This document shows positions 1 through 7,706 of a stretch of 24,913 nt of DNA, in pieces. How positions within the stretch are numbered: the stretch's first letter is position 1; every line of letters starts with the position of its first letter. Location of the stretch: positions 1 through 24,913 of the forward strand of contig CAZFZL010000009.1 in NCBI GenBank assembly GCA_964523005.1, written 5' to 3'. The notes under the pieces are model-generated. The model did not search any database. It had not been told where the DNA came from and worked only from the letters and a program-made list of their open reading frames with translations. The position numbers and the translations under genes were made by a program. This DNA is from UMGS1307 sp964523005. Its GTDB lineage: Bacteria > Bacillota > Clostridia > Oscillospirales > CAG-382.

Positions 1-208
1 AGCCGACCGGCTTGTTTAGGATATAGTATGCTTTTTGTTCGGGTGTGTCAACCCTTTTTCCGTTAAAAATTATCTCTTCCGTGCCGTCAACACGCATTCC
101 GAGCGCTGCCTTTTCGCCGTTGACCGTAACTTTTTCTTCGCGTATCATTTCTTCTGCGCTCCTGCGCGAACAGACACCTGCCTGCGCGAGCAGCTTTTGA
201 AGCTTCAT
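1..208 (-). CDS. rluB: RluB-type 23S rRNA pseudouridine synthase, N-terminal part
   Basis: The reading frame starts with ATG at 208 and runs off the left edge, leaving 69 codons. The translation starts MKLQKLLAQAGVCSRRSAEE, the S4 RNA-binding domain typical of the RsuA/RluB/RluE/RluF pseudouridine synthases. It ends at YYILNKPVG, the entrance to the catalytic domain in that family. The catalytic aspartate lies outside the window, so the exact specificity (RluB or another member) is inferred from context. The ATG overlaps the dacF stop by four bases (ATGA), so the two genes are probably translationally coupled. RluB sits near dacB/spmAB or scpAB in many Firmicutes, which fits. The family modifies uridines in ribosomal RNA in the cytoplasm. 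Confidence 0.85.
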   Translation of the reverse strand, partial: MKLQKLLAQAGVCSRRSAEEMIREEKVTVNGEKAALGMRVDGTEEIIFNGKRVDTPEQKAYYILNKPVG

Positions 209-1368
209 GGTTTCCATGCGCCGAATATTCGTTCCCAGAAAGACAGACGCTTACAGTCTATGTTTTCCGAGGCGGCAAGCGGTATCGTGCCGACCGCCTT
301 GTCGCCTGCGTAAACGGTTATCTCTCCGAGCCTTTCATCTTTTTTTACCGGAGCGCAGACTGCGTCCGGTGCGTTGTAGGCCAGTGTGTATTCAGTTCCC
401 CTTGGAAGCACGAGCGTGAGCGCCTGTGTGTTTGTGAGGCGCACAGCGCTTTTTTCGCCGCCCGTAACGGGAACGTACAGACTTTTTTCGTATTGCTCTG
501 CCACTGTCACGGATTCGAACGCGCAAAAAGCTGCATCGAACATCGTGATATGGTCGTTCCAGTCGTCCGGCGCGTTGAGCGTCACGCTTATGAGCATAAG
601 CCCGTCGCGTTGTGCTGCGCCCACGAGCGTTCTGCCGCTCGATTTCGTATAGCCGGTTTTGACGCCTGCCGCTCCGTCGTACATCCGAAGCAGCTTGTTA
701 TGGTTTATAAGAAGTCTTCCGCTGTCGCTGCCGTAGCCGGTTATACAAGCCTTGTAAGTCGAGACATATTCGCGAAACGCTTCACTGCTCATCGCAGTGC
801 AGGCTATTTTTACGAGATCAGCCGCTGTCGTGTAGTGGTTTTCGGAGGAGAGACCGTGCGGATTTTCAAAATGCGTATCCTCAAGCCCCATTTGTGCGGC
901 TTTTTCGTTCATCATCGCGACGAAGCCTTCGACGCTGCCGCCTGCTGCTTTTGCGAGCGTTTCCGCGGCGTCGTTGCCCGATTCAAGCATCATTCCGAGC
1001 AACAGCTCGCGTACGGTGAGCTGTTCTCCCGCCTTGAGGTACAGTGAAGAGCCTTCTGCGCCTGTCGTTTCCTGCGTCACCGTTATCACTTCGTCGGATC
1101 TCAGGGTTTCAAGAACGACAAGCGCCGTCATTATCTTCGTCGTGCTTGCCGGCTCTGCGCGTTCGTGAGCGTTTTTTGAAAACAGAAGAGTCCCGTCGGC
1201 TGCCGTCAGGATGGCGCACTGTGCCGACACGCTTATATTGAGCGAGTATTCAATGTTTTCCAAAACGGGAGCGTCTACCTGGCCGGCTTTTTCCGTCGTC
1301 GGTGTGAACAGCGGAAGCAGTGAGACAAAGAAAGCGCACAGAGCAAAGACGAAAACGGATTTTCTCAT
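205..1368 (-). CDS. dacF: D-alanyl-D-alanine carboxypeptidase (DacF-like, penicillin-binding protein 5 family)
   Basis: 387 residues, the usual length for DacF-type low-molecular-weight penicillin-binding proteins. Residues 1-22 form a hydrophobic signal peptide. The three active-site motifs of the family are present: STTK at 75-78 (serine nucleophile and lysine), SGN at 130-132 and KTG at 237-239. A C-terminal PBP5-like beta domain and a short amphipathic tail follow. The enzyme trims the terminal D-Ala from peptidoglycan stem peptides outside the membrane and so limits cross-linking. In Bacillus, dacF is a forespore gene; here it follows ytfJ, another sporulation gene, which suggests a spore-cortex role, though a vegetative role is possible. 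A candidate SigA-type promoter lies just upstream, so it may be transcribed apart from ytfJ. It overlaps the downstream pseudouridine synthase by four bases. Confidence 0.93.
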   Translation of the reverse strand: MRKSVFVFALCAFFVSLLPLFTPTTEKAGQVDAPVLENIEYSLNISVSAQCAILTAADGTLLFSKNAHERAEPASTTKIMTALVVLETLRSDEVITVTQETTGAEGSSLYLKAGEQLTVRELLLGMMLESGNDAAETLAKAAGGSVEGFVAMMNEKAAQMGLEDTHFENPHGLSSENHYTTAADLVKIACTAMSSEAFREYVSTYKACITGYGSDSGRLLINHNKLLRMYDGAAGVKTGYTKSSGRTLVGAAQRDGLMLISVTLNAPDDWNDHITMFDAAFCAFESVTVAEQYEKSLYVPVTGGEKSAVRLTNTQALTLVLPRGTEYTLAYNAPDAVCAPVKKDERLGEITVYAGDKAVGTIPLAASENIDCKRLSFWERIFGAWKP

Positions 1369-1405
1369 TAAGGCATGTACCTTTCGCGTGCAAATATTAT
1401 ATCAC

Positions 1406-1434
1406 TTTATAATATGCACGTTTCGGCGCGTCAA
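1406..1434 (-). promoter_or_regulatory. Candidate promoter for dacF-rluB
   Basis: On the minus strand TTGACG (1429-1434) is followed after 17 bases by TATAAA (1406-1411). It lies in the 79-base gap between ytfJ and dacF. A second TATAAT-like box sits at 1396-1401 without a well-placed -35. I looked for a clear SigF/SigG-type site, as expected for a forespore dacF, and could not make a convincing match. Confidence 0.5.
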
Positions 1435-1447
1435 TGCCTGAAGACGC

Positions 1448-1921
1448 TCAAAGATCCGTCTGGGTTTCGATATCTTCTTCTTTCTTTTTCGCTTTGCTTA
1501 CGGCTTCAACAACTATCTCTCTTATTCTGTCTATAAGCCCCGGCGCGCGGTCAAGCACTCCGTTGACCATATCTATCGTTCTGTTGACGGGATCGTTTGC
1601 TGGCGCCTGATACAGCGAATTGGGCGTTGCGAGGTCGATGACTCTGACGTCGCCGTGGCTGACGACGATGAATCCGAGCGGTATTACCGTAAGTCCGGCG
1701 CCGTTGCCGCCGGCAAATTTCGGGGAGGACGAAGGCTGTTTTGCGTCGAGATCGCTTCCACCGGAAGCAAATCCGACCGATACCTTTGAAAACGGTATGA
1801 CGGTTATCCCGTCCGGAAGCTCTATCGGCTGACCGATGACGGTGTTGACGTCGGCGACTTTTCTTATGTTTTCGAGTGCCGCCTCTATCATTTTTTTCAT
1901 AGGCATATCATCCATTGTCAT
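1448..1921 (-). CDS. ytfJ: GerW family sporulation protein YtfJ
   Basis: The protein (157 residues from 1921) matches the YtfJ/GerW family: an N-terminal helix, then a VIGQPIELPDG segment, a glycine/serine-rich middle (FASGGSD; FAGGNGAGLTVIPLGF) and a C-terminal segment rich in Lys and Glu. The family is known from spore-formers; in Bacillus it is made under SigF and affects germination. Two starts are possible. ATG at 1921 overlaps the DUF2953 gene by 14 bases but has only about 3 bases between the AGAAGG ribosome binding site and the start. ATG at 1915 has about 9 bases of spacing and overlaps by 8. I favour 1915 on spacing but report the longer form. The gene is in the scpA-scpB-DUF2953 operon. 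Confidence 0.88.
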   Translation of the reverse strand: MTMDDMPMKKMIEAALENIRKVADVNTVIGQPIELPDGITVIPFSKVSVGFASGGSDLDAKQPSSSPKFAGGNGAGLTVIPLGFIVVSHGDVRVIDLATPNSLYQAPANDPVNRTIDMVNGVLDRAPGLIDRIREIVVEAVSKAKKKEEDIETQTDL

Positions 1922-2543
1922 TTTCCTTCTCTTTATCGTTATTTTCTGTATTGTCTTTTTTGGAGTAGTAACTCATGAACCCTCTTCCGCCGGACAACAG
2001 ACACACGAGCGCCTGCCAAATACGCAGCGATGCGGTTATCGAGATAACGGCGGTGCTTTCTGCGGCGGAAAAATCGGGTACGACGCGGACCGAAAACCGC
2101 TTCGGGTCTTTTCTGCGCGCCTTCTTCGAATAAAGCTCCTGAGCGAGCGAGAACACCGAGGACGAGACGGCGCCGTACAGTATTGCCGTTTTTGCCGCGT
2201 CATCAGTCGCGACGGTAATGTCAAAATCGTACGAGTCGACTTTTATATATCTGAAGAAATTTTTTTCAACGCGGACGACCACCTCGCGCACGAGCGCAAT
2301 AACGTCGCTTATCCCTGATACGACGGGCTTTTTGTGCTCCTGCCTGCGCTGCTCCGGCGCTTTTGATTTTCGTCTGCGCGGTTTCTTTTTTCGCTTCATA
2401 CGCCCGGTAAGGTTAAATTTCAGCCCGGCTATGCGGAGCGTGACGTTCAGCTGTCCGTCCCATTTGAGCGAAAGCCCGGCTTTGAGCATCAGCAGCACCG
2501 CGATCAGGACGAAAAGCGTACCGAAAACGTAAAGCCACCACAT
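1908..2543 (-). CDS. DUF2953 family membrane-anchored protein
   Basis: 211 residues. Residues 2-22 are a single N-terminal transmembrane segment, followed by an extended region, then a strongly basic stretch (about residues 49-72, many Lys and Arg). A conserved soluble domain follows with the DUF2953-like pattern 'DITVATDDAAKTAILYGAV' and a later SVRVVPDF motif. The charged tail ends in Lys/Glu/Asn. The family has no assigned biochemical function that I know of. Between scpB and ytfJ is its usual place in Clostridia, suggesting a membrane or sporulation-linked role by context only. A binding site resembling AAGGG lies about 9 bases before the ATG, and the gene begins 6 bases after the scpB stop. 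Confidence 0.8.
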   Translation of the reverse strand: MWWLYVFGTLFVLIAVLLMLKAGLSLKWDGQLNVTLRIAGLKFNLTGRMKRKKKPRRRKSKAPEQRRQEHKKPVVSGISDVIALVREVVVRVEKNFFRYIKVDSYDFDITVATDDAAKTAILYGAVSSSVFSLAQELYSKKARRKDPKRFSVRVVPDFSAAESTAVISITASLRIWQALVCLLSGGRGFMSYYSKKDNTENNDKEKENDNG

Positions 2544-2549
2544 TATTTC

Positions 2550-3140
2550 TTACCCTTCGCTTTCCGTGCCGTCGTCCGTTTTCTGATCGAGCAGCGACGA
2601 CATCGATTCCTGCCCGTCGCTGTGCGGAAGCTCACCCGCCTGCGGCAGGTCTTCGAGCGATGAAAGTCCGAAGCAGCGAAGAAAAGCGTCGGTCGTACAG
2701 AAAAGTGACGGGCGCCCCGGCGCATCAAGATAGCCGCATTCTCTCACAAGACCTTTATCCGTAAGAGACGACACGATCGATGACGAGTCGGTACCGCGCA
2801 CCTGTTCGATGAACGAGCGCGTCACCGGTGCGTTATATGCAATTATAGCCAAAACCTCAAGCGCTGCGCGAGACAGCGGCGGTAATTTTCTCATTTCGAG
2901 CGCCGCTTTCACGTATGGCGCGTATTCGCTTTTCGTACAGAGCTGATATGCGCCTTCTACGGTGATGAGCGTTATTCCGAAGGAGGATGCCGTGTATTTG
3001 TCCTGCATGGCGTCAAGCGCACTGCTTACGGATTTGTCGTCAGCGGCGAGTATTTCGCACAGCCTGTTCTTTGCGACGGGAGCGCCGGAAGCGAAAAGGA
3101 CGGCTTCTATTGCGGGTATAAGGTCGTTATTATCAGACAT
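2550..3140 (-). CDS. scpB: Segregation and condensation protein ScpB
   Basis: 196 residues, matching the normal ScpB length. The start (LIPAIEAVLFASGAPV) and the winged-helix core with LPPLSRAALEVLAIIAYNAPV and the RG.DS..V..L...GL pattern are diagnostic. ScpB forms a dimer that binds ScpA and, with Smc, makes the condensin complex that compacts and segregates the chromosome. The acidic, Ser-rich C-terminal tail is typical. The ATG overlaps the scpA stop by 8 bases and has a full AGGAGG about 9 bases upstream, inside scpA, so the two subunits are made together. Confidence 0.95.
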   Translation of the reverse strand: MSDNNDLIPAIEAVLFASGAPVAKNRLCEILAADDKSVSSALDAMQDKYTASSFGITLITVEGAYQLCTKSEYAPYVKAALEMRKLPPLSRAALEVLAIIAYNAPVTRSFIEQVRGTDSSSIVSSLTDKGLVRECGYLDAPGRPSLFCTTDAFLRCFGLSSLEDLPQAGELPHSDGQESMSSLLDQKTDDGTESEG

Positions 3141-3891
3141 AAGCCGGTTCCTCCTGCTTTTTTGTGCCGGGCGTGAGGGTGTGCTTCGTGTGGCGGTGCG
3201 ACATTGAGAGAAATATCTCTCCGCCGGGAACGCGCTGTATCGATACGCGGCCTGCGCGTATCATCTCAAGAAGCGCGAGAAACATGGCGCACAGCTCGTT
3301 GCGCGTGTGAAACGAATCGAAAAGCGTGTCGAAGAGCACTTTTTTCTTTCCGTAAAGTCTGCGCATGACGTATATCATTTTTTCTTCGACCGTATACCAG
3401 TGCTCGCTTTTCATTTTTGTGATGAGCGTGTCCGGAGACGCCGGTCTTGCGAGCATCCTGTCGGCGACGCGCCTGAACGCCTCCGCGAGCAGCGCCGCGT
3501 CGTGCTCACGCGAATACGGCTCGTCAAGCTCGTCCGGCTGCTTGATGAAGCGGTCGTAATAAAGCTCGGAGCGCTCACGCAGATACTGTGCCGCCTGCTG
3601 TGCGCGCTGATGCTCAAGAAGCGCGTCAACGAGCATTGCGCGCGGGTCTTCGTCCTTTTCGTCGCGCGGCAGCAGCATACGCGACTTTATCAGCATCAGC
3701 TCGGCGGCCATATAGATAAACTCGGATGCAATGTCCATATCAAGCTCGCGCATCGAATCGAGATACTGCGTGTATTCGTCGCATATTTCGGATATCGGTA
3801 TGTCGAAAATGTCGATTTTATGTTTTGTTATCAGCGAAAGCAGCAGGTCGAGCGGACCTTCAAACTGCTCGATTTTCAGTTGAAGCGGCAT
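3133..3891 (-). CDS. scpA: Segregation and condensation protein ScpA (kleisin)
   Basis: 252 residues, close to the Bacillus protein. The N-terminus (LKIEQFEGPLDLLLSLI, then HKIDIFDIPISEI) is the kleisin segment that binds the Smc neck. The middle, rich in Glu and Arg, is the linker that binds ScpB. The C-terminus carries the winged-helix that binds the Smc head (RAGRVSIQ). ScpA bridges the Smc dimer and closes the condensin ring. A GAGAGG ribosome binding site sits 6 bases before the ATG. The gene follows the M50 protease by 21 bases and overlaps scpB by 8. Confidence 0.95.
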   Translation of the reverse strand: MPLQLKIEQFEGPLDLLLSLITKHKIDIFDIPISEICDEYTQYLDSMRELDMDIASEFIYMAAELMLIKSRMLLPRDEKDEDPRAMLVDALLEHQRAQQAAQYLRERSELYYDRFIKQPDELDEPYSREHDAALLAEAFRRVADRMLARPASPDTLITKMKSEHWYTVEEKMIYVMRRLYGKKKVLFDTLFDSFHTRNELCAMFLALLEMIRAGRVSIQRVPGGEIFLSMSHRHTKHTLTPGTKKQEEPAYV

Positions 3892-3912
3892 TAAAAACCT
3901 CTCTTTATTTCC

Positions 3913-4650
3913 TTATCCGAAGAACGGAAGCAGCATCAGCAGGTAGTCAAATCCGTAAACAATATAGTAAACTGCCGTAGAAAGCGGGCCTGAGAGCAGC
4001 CCGAGCAGCAGCAGCGCGTAAAGCACGAGGCTTATGACGCGTTCGTTGCGAAGAAAGAAATACGCTGCTTTCTGCGGCAGGATGCTTATAAGTATTTTTG
4101 AGCCGTCGAGGGGCGGAATCGGGATAAGGTTGAATATGAAAAGCACGACGTTCGTGAAGACCATCTGCGAAAGGAATATCAGCAGCAGCGTGACCGGCAG
4201 CGAAAGCATGTCGAGCTCGTTGAGCTGAAGAAGGTTATAATACGAGAGCATCTGATATGACGCGGCGGCAGGCGACGCGAGCTGGATGACAATGCGGTAA
4301 ACAAAGTGTGACATAAGCGCGAGCGCGCAATTCGTCAGCGGCCCGGCGAGGCTGACAAGACGTATGTCACGGCGCGGATTTCTGAAGTAGCGTGTATTGA
4401 TCGGAACGGGCTTTGCCCATCCGAAGCCGAACAGCAACAGACAACCGAAGCCTATCGGGTCGAGGTGCTTGAGCGGATTAATCGAAAGCCTGCCGAGCGA
4501 TTTAGCTGTGTCGTCGCCGCATTTCCATGCCGTATAGCCGTGTGCGTATTCGTGCAGCGAGAGGGAAATCAATATAACGGGCAGCATCAGCAGTATCAGA
4601 AACAGCGCCTGCTGTAAAGGAAGCCCGCTTTGTATTATTGTACGTATCAA
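3913..4650 (-). CDS. M50 family intramembrane metalloprotease (site-2 protease / Rip3-like)
   Basis: 245 residues and strongly hydrophobic, with four to six membrane segments. The zinc motif HEYAH is at residues 33-37 and the second part, NLIPIPPLDG (third zinc ligand Asp182), is at 174-183. The segment NPLKHLDPIGF (58-68) marks the short M50 subgroup usually found beside scpA. No PDZ or CBS domain is attached. The substrate is unknown. Only a TTG at 4650 gives a full first membrane segment; the best Shine-Dalgarno-like sequence (AAAGG) is about 14 bases away, so the start is uncertain. It is the first gene of the scpAB operon and has a strong promoter about 130 bases upstream. Confidence 0.88.
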   Translation of the reverse strand: MIRTIIQSGLPLQQALFLILLMLPVILISLSLHEYAHGYTAWKCGDDTAKSLGRLSINPLKHLDPIGFGCLLLFGFGWAKPVPINTRYFRNPRRDIRLVSLAGPLTNCALALMSHFVYRIVIQLASPAAASYQMLSYYNLLQLNELDMLSLPVTLLLIFLSQMVFTNVVLFIFNLIPIPPLDGSKILISILPQKAAYFFLRNERVISLVLYALLLLGLLSGPLSTAVYYIVYGFDYLLMLLPFFG

Positions 4651-4782
4651 GATTGGATGACCGTGCCTTTCAGGTTTTTTATACTCTGTGTTGTTTTACA
4701 AAACGACCGGGGTAATACACGAACGGTACGCGCTTGTTAAGAAGCGAAGAACGTATGTGTATACTCCTGCTTATAATATTCT

Positions 4783-4811
4783 ATTATACCCCAAACGAGC
4801 ATATATTGCAA
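4783..4811 (-). promoter_or_regulatory. Promoter of the M50 protease-scpA-scpB-DUF2953-ytfJ operon
   Basis: On the minus strand TTGCAA (4806-4811), 17 bases, then TATAAT (4783-4788). This is a near-consensus SigA site. The predicted start is about 4776, giving an untranslated leader of roughly 125 bases before the TTG of the protease. I see no riboswitch-like fold or convincing small gene in the leader. Confidence 0.7.
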
Positions 4812-4856
4812 GAGTATTTTACTCTGAAAATGGCTTGAAAAAAGAATCTTTTCAGC

Positions 4857-4892
4857 AAAACGACGGTAGAAGCTTGCTGCCTCTGCCGTCGT
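4857..4892 (-). terminator. Rho-independent terminator after typA
   Basis: Starting 14 bases after the typA stop, the minus strand has ACGACGG (4886-4892) pairing with CCGTCGT (4860-4866), extended past one mismatch by AGA/TCT. The 3' arm is followed by TTTT and then T-rich sequence. It would separate typA from the M50-scpA operon. Confidence 0.65.
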
Positions 4893-4905
4893 GAATAATC
4901 ATTCT

Positions 4906-6726
4906 TTATTTGCCCTTCATTTTTTCCTTCATGCGCTGCGCGTTGTCGAGGATACGCTTGCGAAGCCTGAGCGACTTCGGTGTAACTTCGATCAGCTCGT
5001 CGTCTGCGATGAATTCGAGCGCTTCCTCGAGCGACATTTTTTTCGGAGGTACAAGCCTGAGCGCTTCGTCGGCGCCGGTAGAACGCACTGCGGTAAGGTG
5101 CTTCTTCTTGCAGACGTTTACGACGATGTCTTCGCCAGCTGGATTGGAGCCGACGATCATTCCGGCATATACTTTCATCGCCGGGTCGACAAACATCTGA
5201 CCTCTGTCCTGCGCGTTGAAAATGCCGTAGCTTGTCGCATCGCCCGTTTCATACGCGATCAGGGAGCCTGAAAAACGCTTCTGGATCACGCCTCTTTCCG
5301 GCTGGTACGAGTCGAATATCGTATTCATCACACCTTCGCCCTTGGTGTCGGTGAGAAACTCCGTTTTATATCCGAACAGACCGCGTGTCGGGATAAGAAA
5401 CTCGAGGTGCATTCTGCTGCCCTTTGGCTTCATATCTACGAGGTCGCCCTTGCGAATGCCCATCTTTTCCATTACAACGCTGACGCTTTCAGCCGGAACA
5501 TCGATGAAAAGCCTGTCCACCGGTTCGCATTTTACACCGTCGATCTCCCGGTAAATGATCCTCGGGGTGCTTACCATGAATTCAAAACCGTCACGGCGCA
5601 TATTTTCCATGAGTATGGAAAGGTGCATTTCACCGCGGCCGCGGACGTTATAGCTGTCGCTGCTTGCTGTTTCGCTCACGCGAAGCGACATATCCTTCAT
5701 AGCTTCCTTGAACAGGTAGTCACGTATATGACGGGTCGTGACATATTTACCTTCGCGACCTGCAAACGGGCTGTTGTTGACCGAGAAGGTCATTTCCATC
5801 GTCGGTTCGCCGATTTTGACAAACGGAAGCGGATCGTTGCTGTCGAGTGCGCAGATGGTGTTGCCGATGTGTATCTCGTCAAGACCTGACACGCAGACTA
5901 TGTCGCCCACACATGCCGATGCTACATCGTCACGCGCCAGTCCGTCTATCTGGGCTATCGTGGTTGCTCTCGTGCTGTAGAGCACTGATTTATCGTGGAA
6001 ATCGCAGACCGTTATATCCTGTTTTGGCTTTATGGTTCCGCGTTCTATTCTTCCTATCGCTATTTTGCCGACGTAATCGCTGTAATCAACTGCGGATACG
6101 AGCATCTGAAGCGGGCCTTCCGGATCGCCTTCGGGGGCGGGTATATAATCGAGTATCATATCGAACAGCGGTGCGAGGTCAGTGCCGGGATGGTCGGGCG
6201 ACAGTGAAGCCGTGCCGTTTCTGCCGGAGCAAAATATAACGGGGGAATCGAGCTGTTCTTCCGAAGCGTCGAGATCGAGCAGGAGCTCAAGCACTTCGTC
6301 GCTTATTTCGTATACACGCGCGTCGGGCTTGTCTATCTTATTGACAACCACCACGATCCTGTGACCAAGCTCTATTGCTTTTTGCAGAACAAACCGCGTT
6401 TGCGGCATCGGACCTTCCGCCGCGTCGACGAGAAGCAGAACGCCGTTGACCATTTTCAGTATACGCTCGACTTCTCCGCCAAAATCGGCGTGGCCGGGAG
6501 TGTCGACAATATTTATCTTAGTGTTTTTGTAATATGTCGAGGTGTTCTTTGCGAGTATCGTGATGCCTCTTTCACGTTCGAGCGCGTTGGAGTCCATTAT
6601 GCGCTCTCCGATGTTCTGGTTATCGCGGAAAAGTCCGCCGAATTTAAGCATCTCGTCGACGAGCGTTGTCTTGCCGTGGTCGACATGCGCGATTATCGCA
6701 ATGTTTCTCAGATCGTTTCTTACCAT
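4906..6726 (-). CDS. typA: Translational GTPase TypA/BipA
   Basis: 606 residues, the normal length. GTPase motifs: AHVDHGKT (13-20), DTPGHADF (75-82) and NKID (129-132). The switch I region RERGIT is at 51-56. Elongation-factor-like domains II, III and V follow, and the BipA-specific C-terminal domain includes GLFGYKTEFL and the DELIEVTPKSLRLRKR end. TypA is a ribosome-binding GTPase involved in 50S assembly and in growth under stress or cold. The gene appears to be monocistronic: a promoter lies about 90 bases upstream and a terminator just downstream. The N-terminus (VRNDLRNIAIIAHVDHGK) is canonical, supporting the ATG at 6726. Confidence 0.97.
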   Translation of the reverse strand: MVRNDLRNIAIIAHVDHGKTTLVDEMLKFGGLFRDNQNIGERIMDSNALERERGITILAKNTSTYYKNTKINIVDTPGHADFGGEVERILKMVNGVLLLVDAAEGPMPQTRFVLQKAIELGHRIVVVVNKIDKPDARVYEISDEVLELLLDLDASEEQLDSPVIFCSGRNGTASLSPDHPGTDLAPLFDMILDYIPAPEGDPEGPLQMLVSAVDYSDYVGKIAIGRIERGTIKPKQDITVCDFHDKSVLYSTRATTIAQIDGLARDDVASACVGDIVCVSGLDEIHIGNTICALDSNDPLPFVKIGEPTMEMTFSVNNSPFAGREGKYVTTRHIRDYLFKEAMKDMSLRVSETASSDSYNVRGRGEMHLSILMENMRRDGFEFMVSTPRIIYREIDGVKCEPVDRLFIDVPAESVSVVMEKMGIRKGDLVDMKPKGSRMHLEFLIPTRGLFGYKTEFLTDTKGEGVMNTIFDSYQPERGVIQKRFSGSLIAYETGDATSYGIFNAQDRGQMFVDPAMKVYAGMIVGSNPAGEDIVVNVCKKKHLTAVRSTGADEALRLVPPKKMSLEEALEFIADDELIEVTPKSLRLRKRILDNAQRMKEKMKGK

Positions 6727-6817
6727 ACAAACGTGGATGTGCGGCGCGTACCGTTGCCTGTGCGCCGCTGCCTTTCATCAAATTGTTGTTTTCGCCTTAA
6801 AAATTTACCGAATAATA

Positions 6818-6846
6818 AGTATATCACAAAAGAACCCCGAAATCAA
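6818..6846 (-). promoter_or_regulatory. Promoter of typA
   Basis: On the minus strand TTGATT (6841-6846), 17 bases, TATACT (6818-6823). It overlaps the terminator of the preceding gene: the -35 lies in the terminator loop and the spacer contains its 3' arm. The leader would be about 85 bases. Confidence 0.6.
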
Positions 6847-6873
6847 TTATTTTTTGACCAAAAATCGAGGTTC
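6827..6873 (-). terminator. Rho-independent terminator after the Cys-cluster membrane protein
   Basis: On the minus strand GAACCTCGA (6865-6873) pairs with TCGGGGTTC (6832-6840), nine base pairs with one G-T. The loop can extend through a TTTTT/AAAAA inner helix. CTTTTGTG follows the 3' arm. It begins about 30 bases after the stop of the upstream gene. Confidence 0.65.
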
Positions 6874-6902
6874 ATCATACTATAATATTGTGATAATTCC
6901 AT

Positions 6903-7403
6903 TTACTTCTTCTTTGCGGCAGCTATTTCATCGTTGAGCATTTTTACGAAAAGCTCGTTCGGCTCGAACTTGAGCATATAATTTTTATCCTGAAATTTGA
7001 ATACGTAGCAATAACAGCCGCAGCACATATTCTGACAGTAGTTAAACTGCTTGTGGATGACTCCGTTGTATTTATCCTTTTCTTTTCCTTCCTTGAACGC
7101 CGTTTCGTTTATCAGCAGGAGAGATTCGGACAGCTCGAGCGTACACACTGTTGTCGTTCTTGTACCGAGCTGCTTGACAATTATCAGCGAGCCGGCTTCG
7201 ACGCTGTAAATCCATTGAGCCATTGTATGACGGGTCAGGACGGTTATGACGTAGACTATCACGAAGACGAACAGAAGCTGGTATACCCATTTGTAGGATG
7301 GCATGGTTATCGACAGCATCGCGAAAACGACCGCTGTCAATGAAAAAATTATCACCACTGCAATAGACTGCTTTTTATTTTTTTCCGGTTTGCACATAAA
7401 CAT
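6903..7403 (-). CDS. Unrecognised membrane protein with a Cys cluster
   Basis: I do not recognise this family with confidence. From ATG at 7403 it has 166 residues. Two membrane segments lie at about 14-33 and 38-56. A beta-rich stretch follows (AGSLIIVKQLGT, TTVCTLELSESLLLI) that resembles bacterial PH-like domains. Then comes a Cys cluster, YCQNMCCGCYC, with five cysteines within ten residues (123, 127, 128, 130, 132), and a C-terminal LKFEPNELF segment. A GTG at 7412 would add three residues but has no ribosome binding site; GGTGA five bases before 7403 favours the ATG. The gene is divergent from the small cassette at 7451 with under 50 bases between them. It is single, with its own terminator. 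Confidence 0.7.
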   Translation of the reverse strand: MFMCKPEKNKKQSIAVVIIFSLTAVVFAMLSITMPSYKWVYQLLFVFVIVYVITVLTRHTMAQWIYSVEAGSLIIVKQLGTRTTTVCTLELSESLLLINETAFKEGKEKDKYNGVIHKQFNYCQNMCCGCYCYVFKFQDKNYMLKFEPNELFVKMLNDEIAAAKKK

Positions 7404-7450
7404 ATCCGTCACCGCTTTTTTATATTATGTATCTGAAAGGAAGAATTGAT

Positions 7451-7705
7451 ATGAACAATAATGTATTCGATGAAAACACGAGAAAAAAGCTCGTCTCTTT
7501 GACTGACGCTCAGCTTCAGCAGCTCATAGGTGATATTTCCGCCGCGGTGAACGCTGATGCGGTAAAAACGAAGATGCTCATGAGCGATCCGGCAAGAGTC
7601 AGGGCAATACTCGGCTCCATGACCGATGAACAGGCAGAAAAGCTTCTCGCCGGCGTTGACCGCGATAAGGCGATGAAAGCCGCACAAAAGCTCAGGGAGC
7701 TTTAA
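7451..7705 (+). CDS. Small uncharacterised helical protein, first gene of a three-gene cassette
   Basis: 84 residues from ATG at 7451, preceded by AAAGGAAG about seven bases upstream, which decides the start over the ATG at 7427. The product is predicted to be mostly helical and soluble: a LTDAQLQQLIGDI segment, then SDPARVRAILGSMTDEQ, then a Lys-rich helix. There is no signal peptide or membrane segment. It lies one base before the next gene, so they are likely cotranslated. My recollection is that similar short genes occur together in other Clostridia, but I know of no function. The SDP motif recurs in the next gene product. Confidence 0.72.
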   Translation: MNNNVFDENTRKKLVSLTDAQLQQLIGDISAAVNADAVKTKMLMSDPARVRAILGSMTDEQAEKLLAGVDRDKAMKAAQKLREL

Positions 7706-7706
7706 C

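Noticed and set aside
1375..1447. SigF/SigG forespore promoter for dacF
   Set aside because: I could not fit a convincing match. The SigA-like boxes fit better, though a sporulation promoter further upstream cannot be excluded.
4688..4894. 68-codon plus-strand open frame between typA and the M50 gene
   Set aside because: It runs against the operon, across a clear minus-strand promoter and terminator, and has no ribosome binding site.
5407..5889. Plus-strand open frame of 160 codons inside typA
   Set aside because: It is antisense to a certain gene, has no start signal and shows no recognisable domain.
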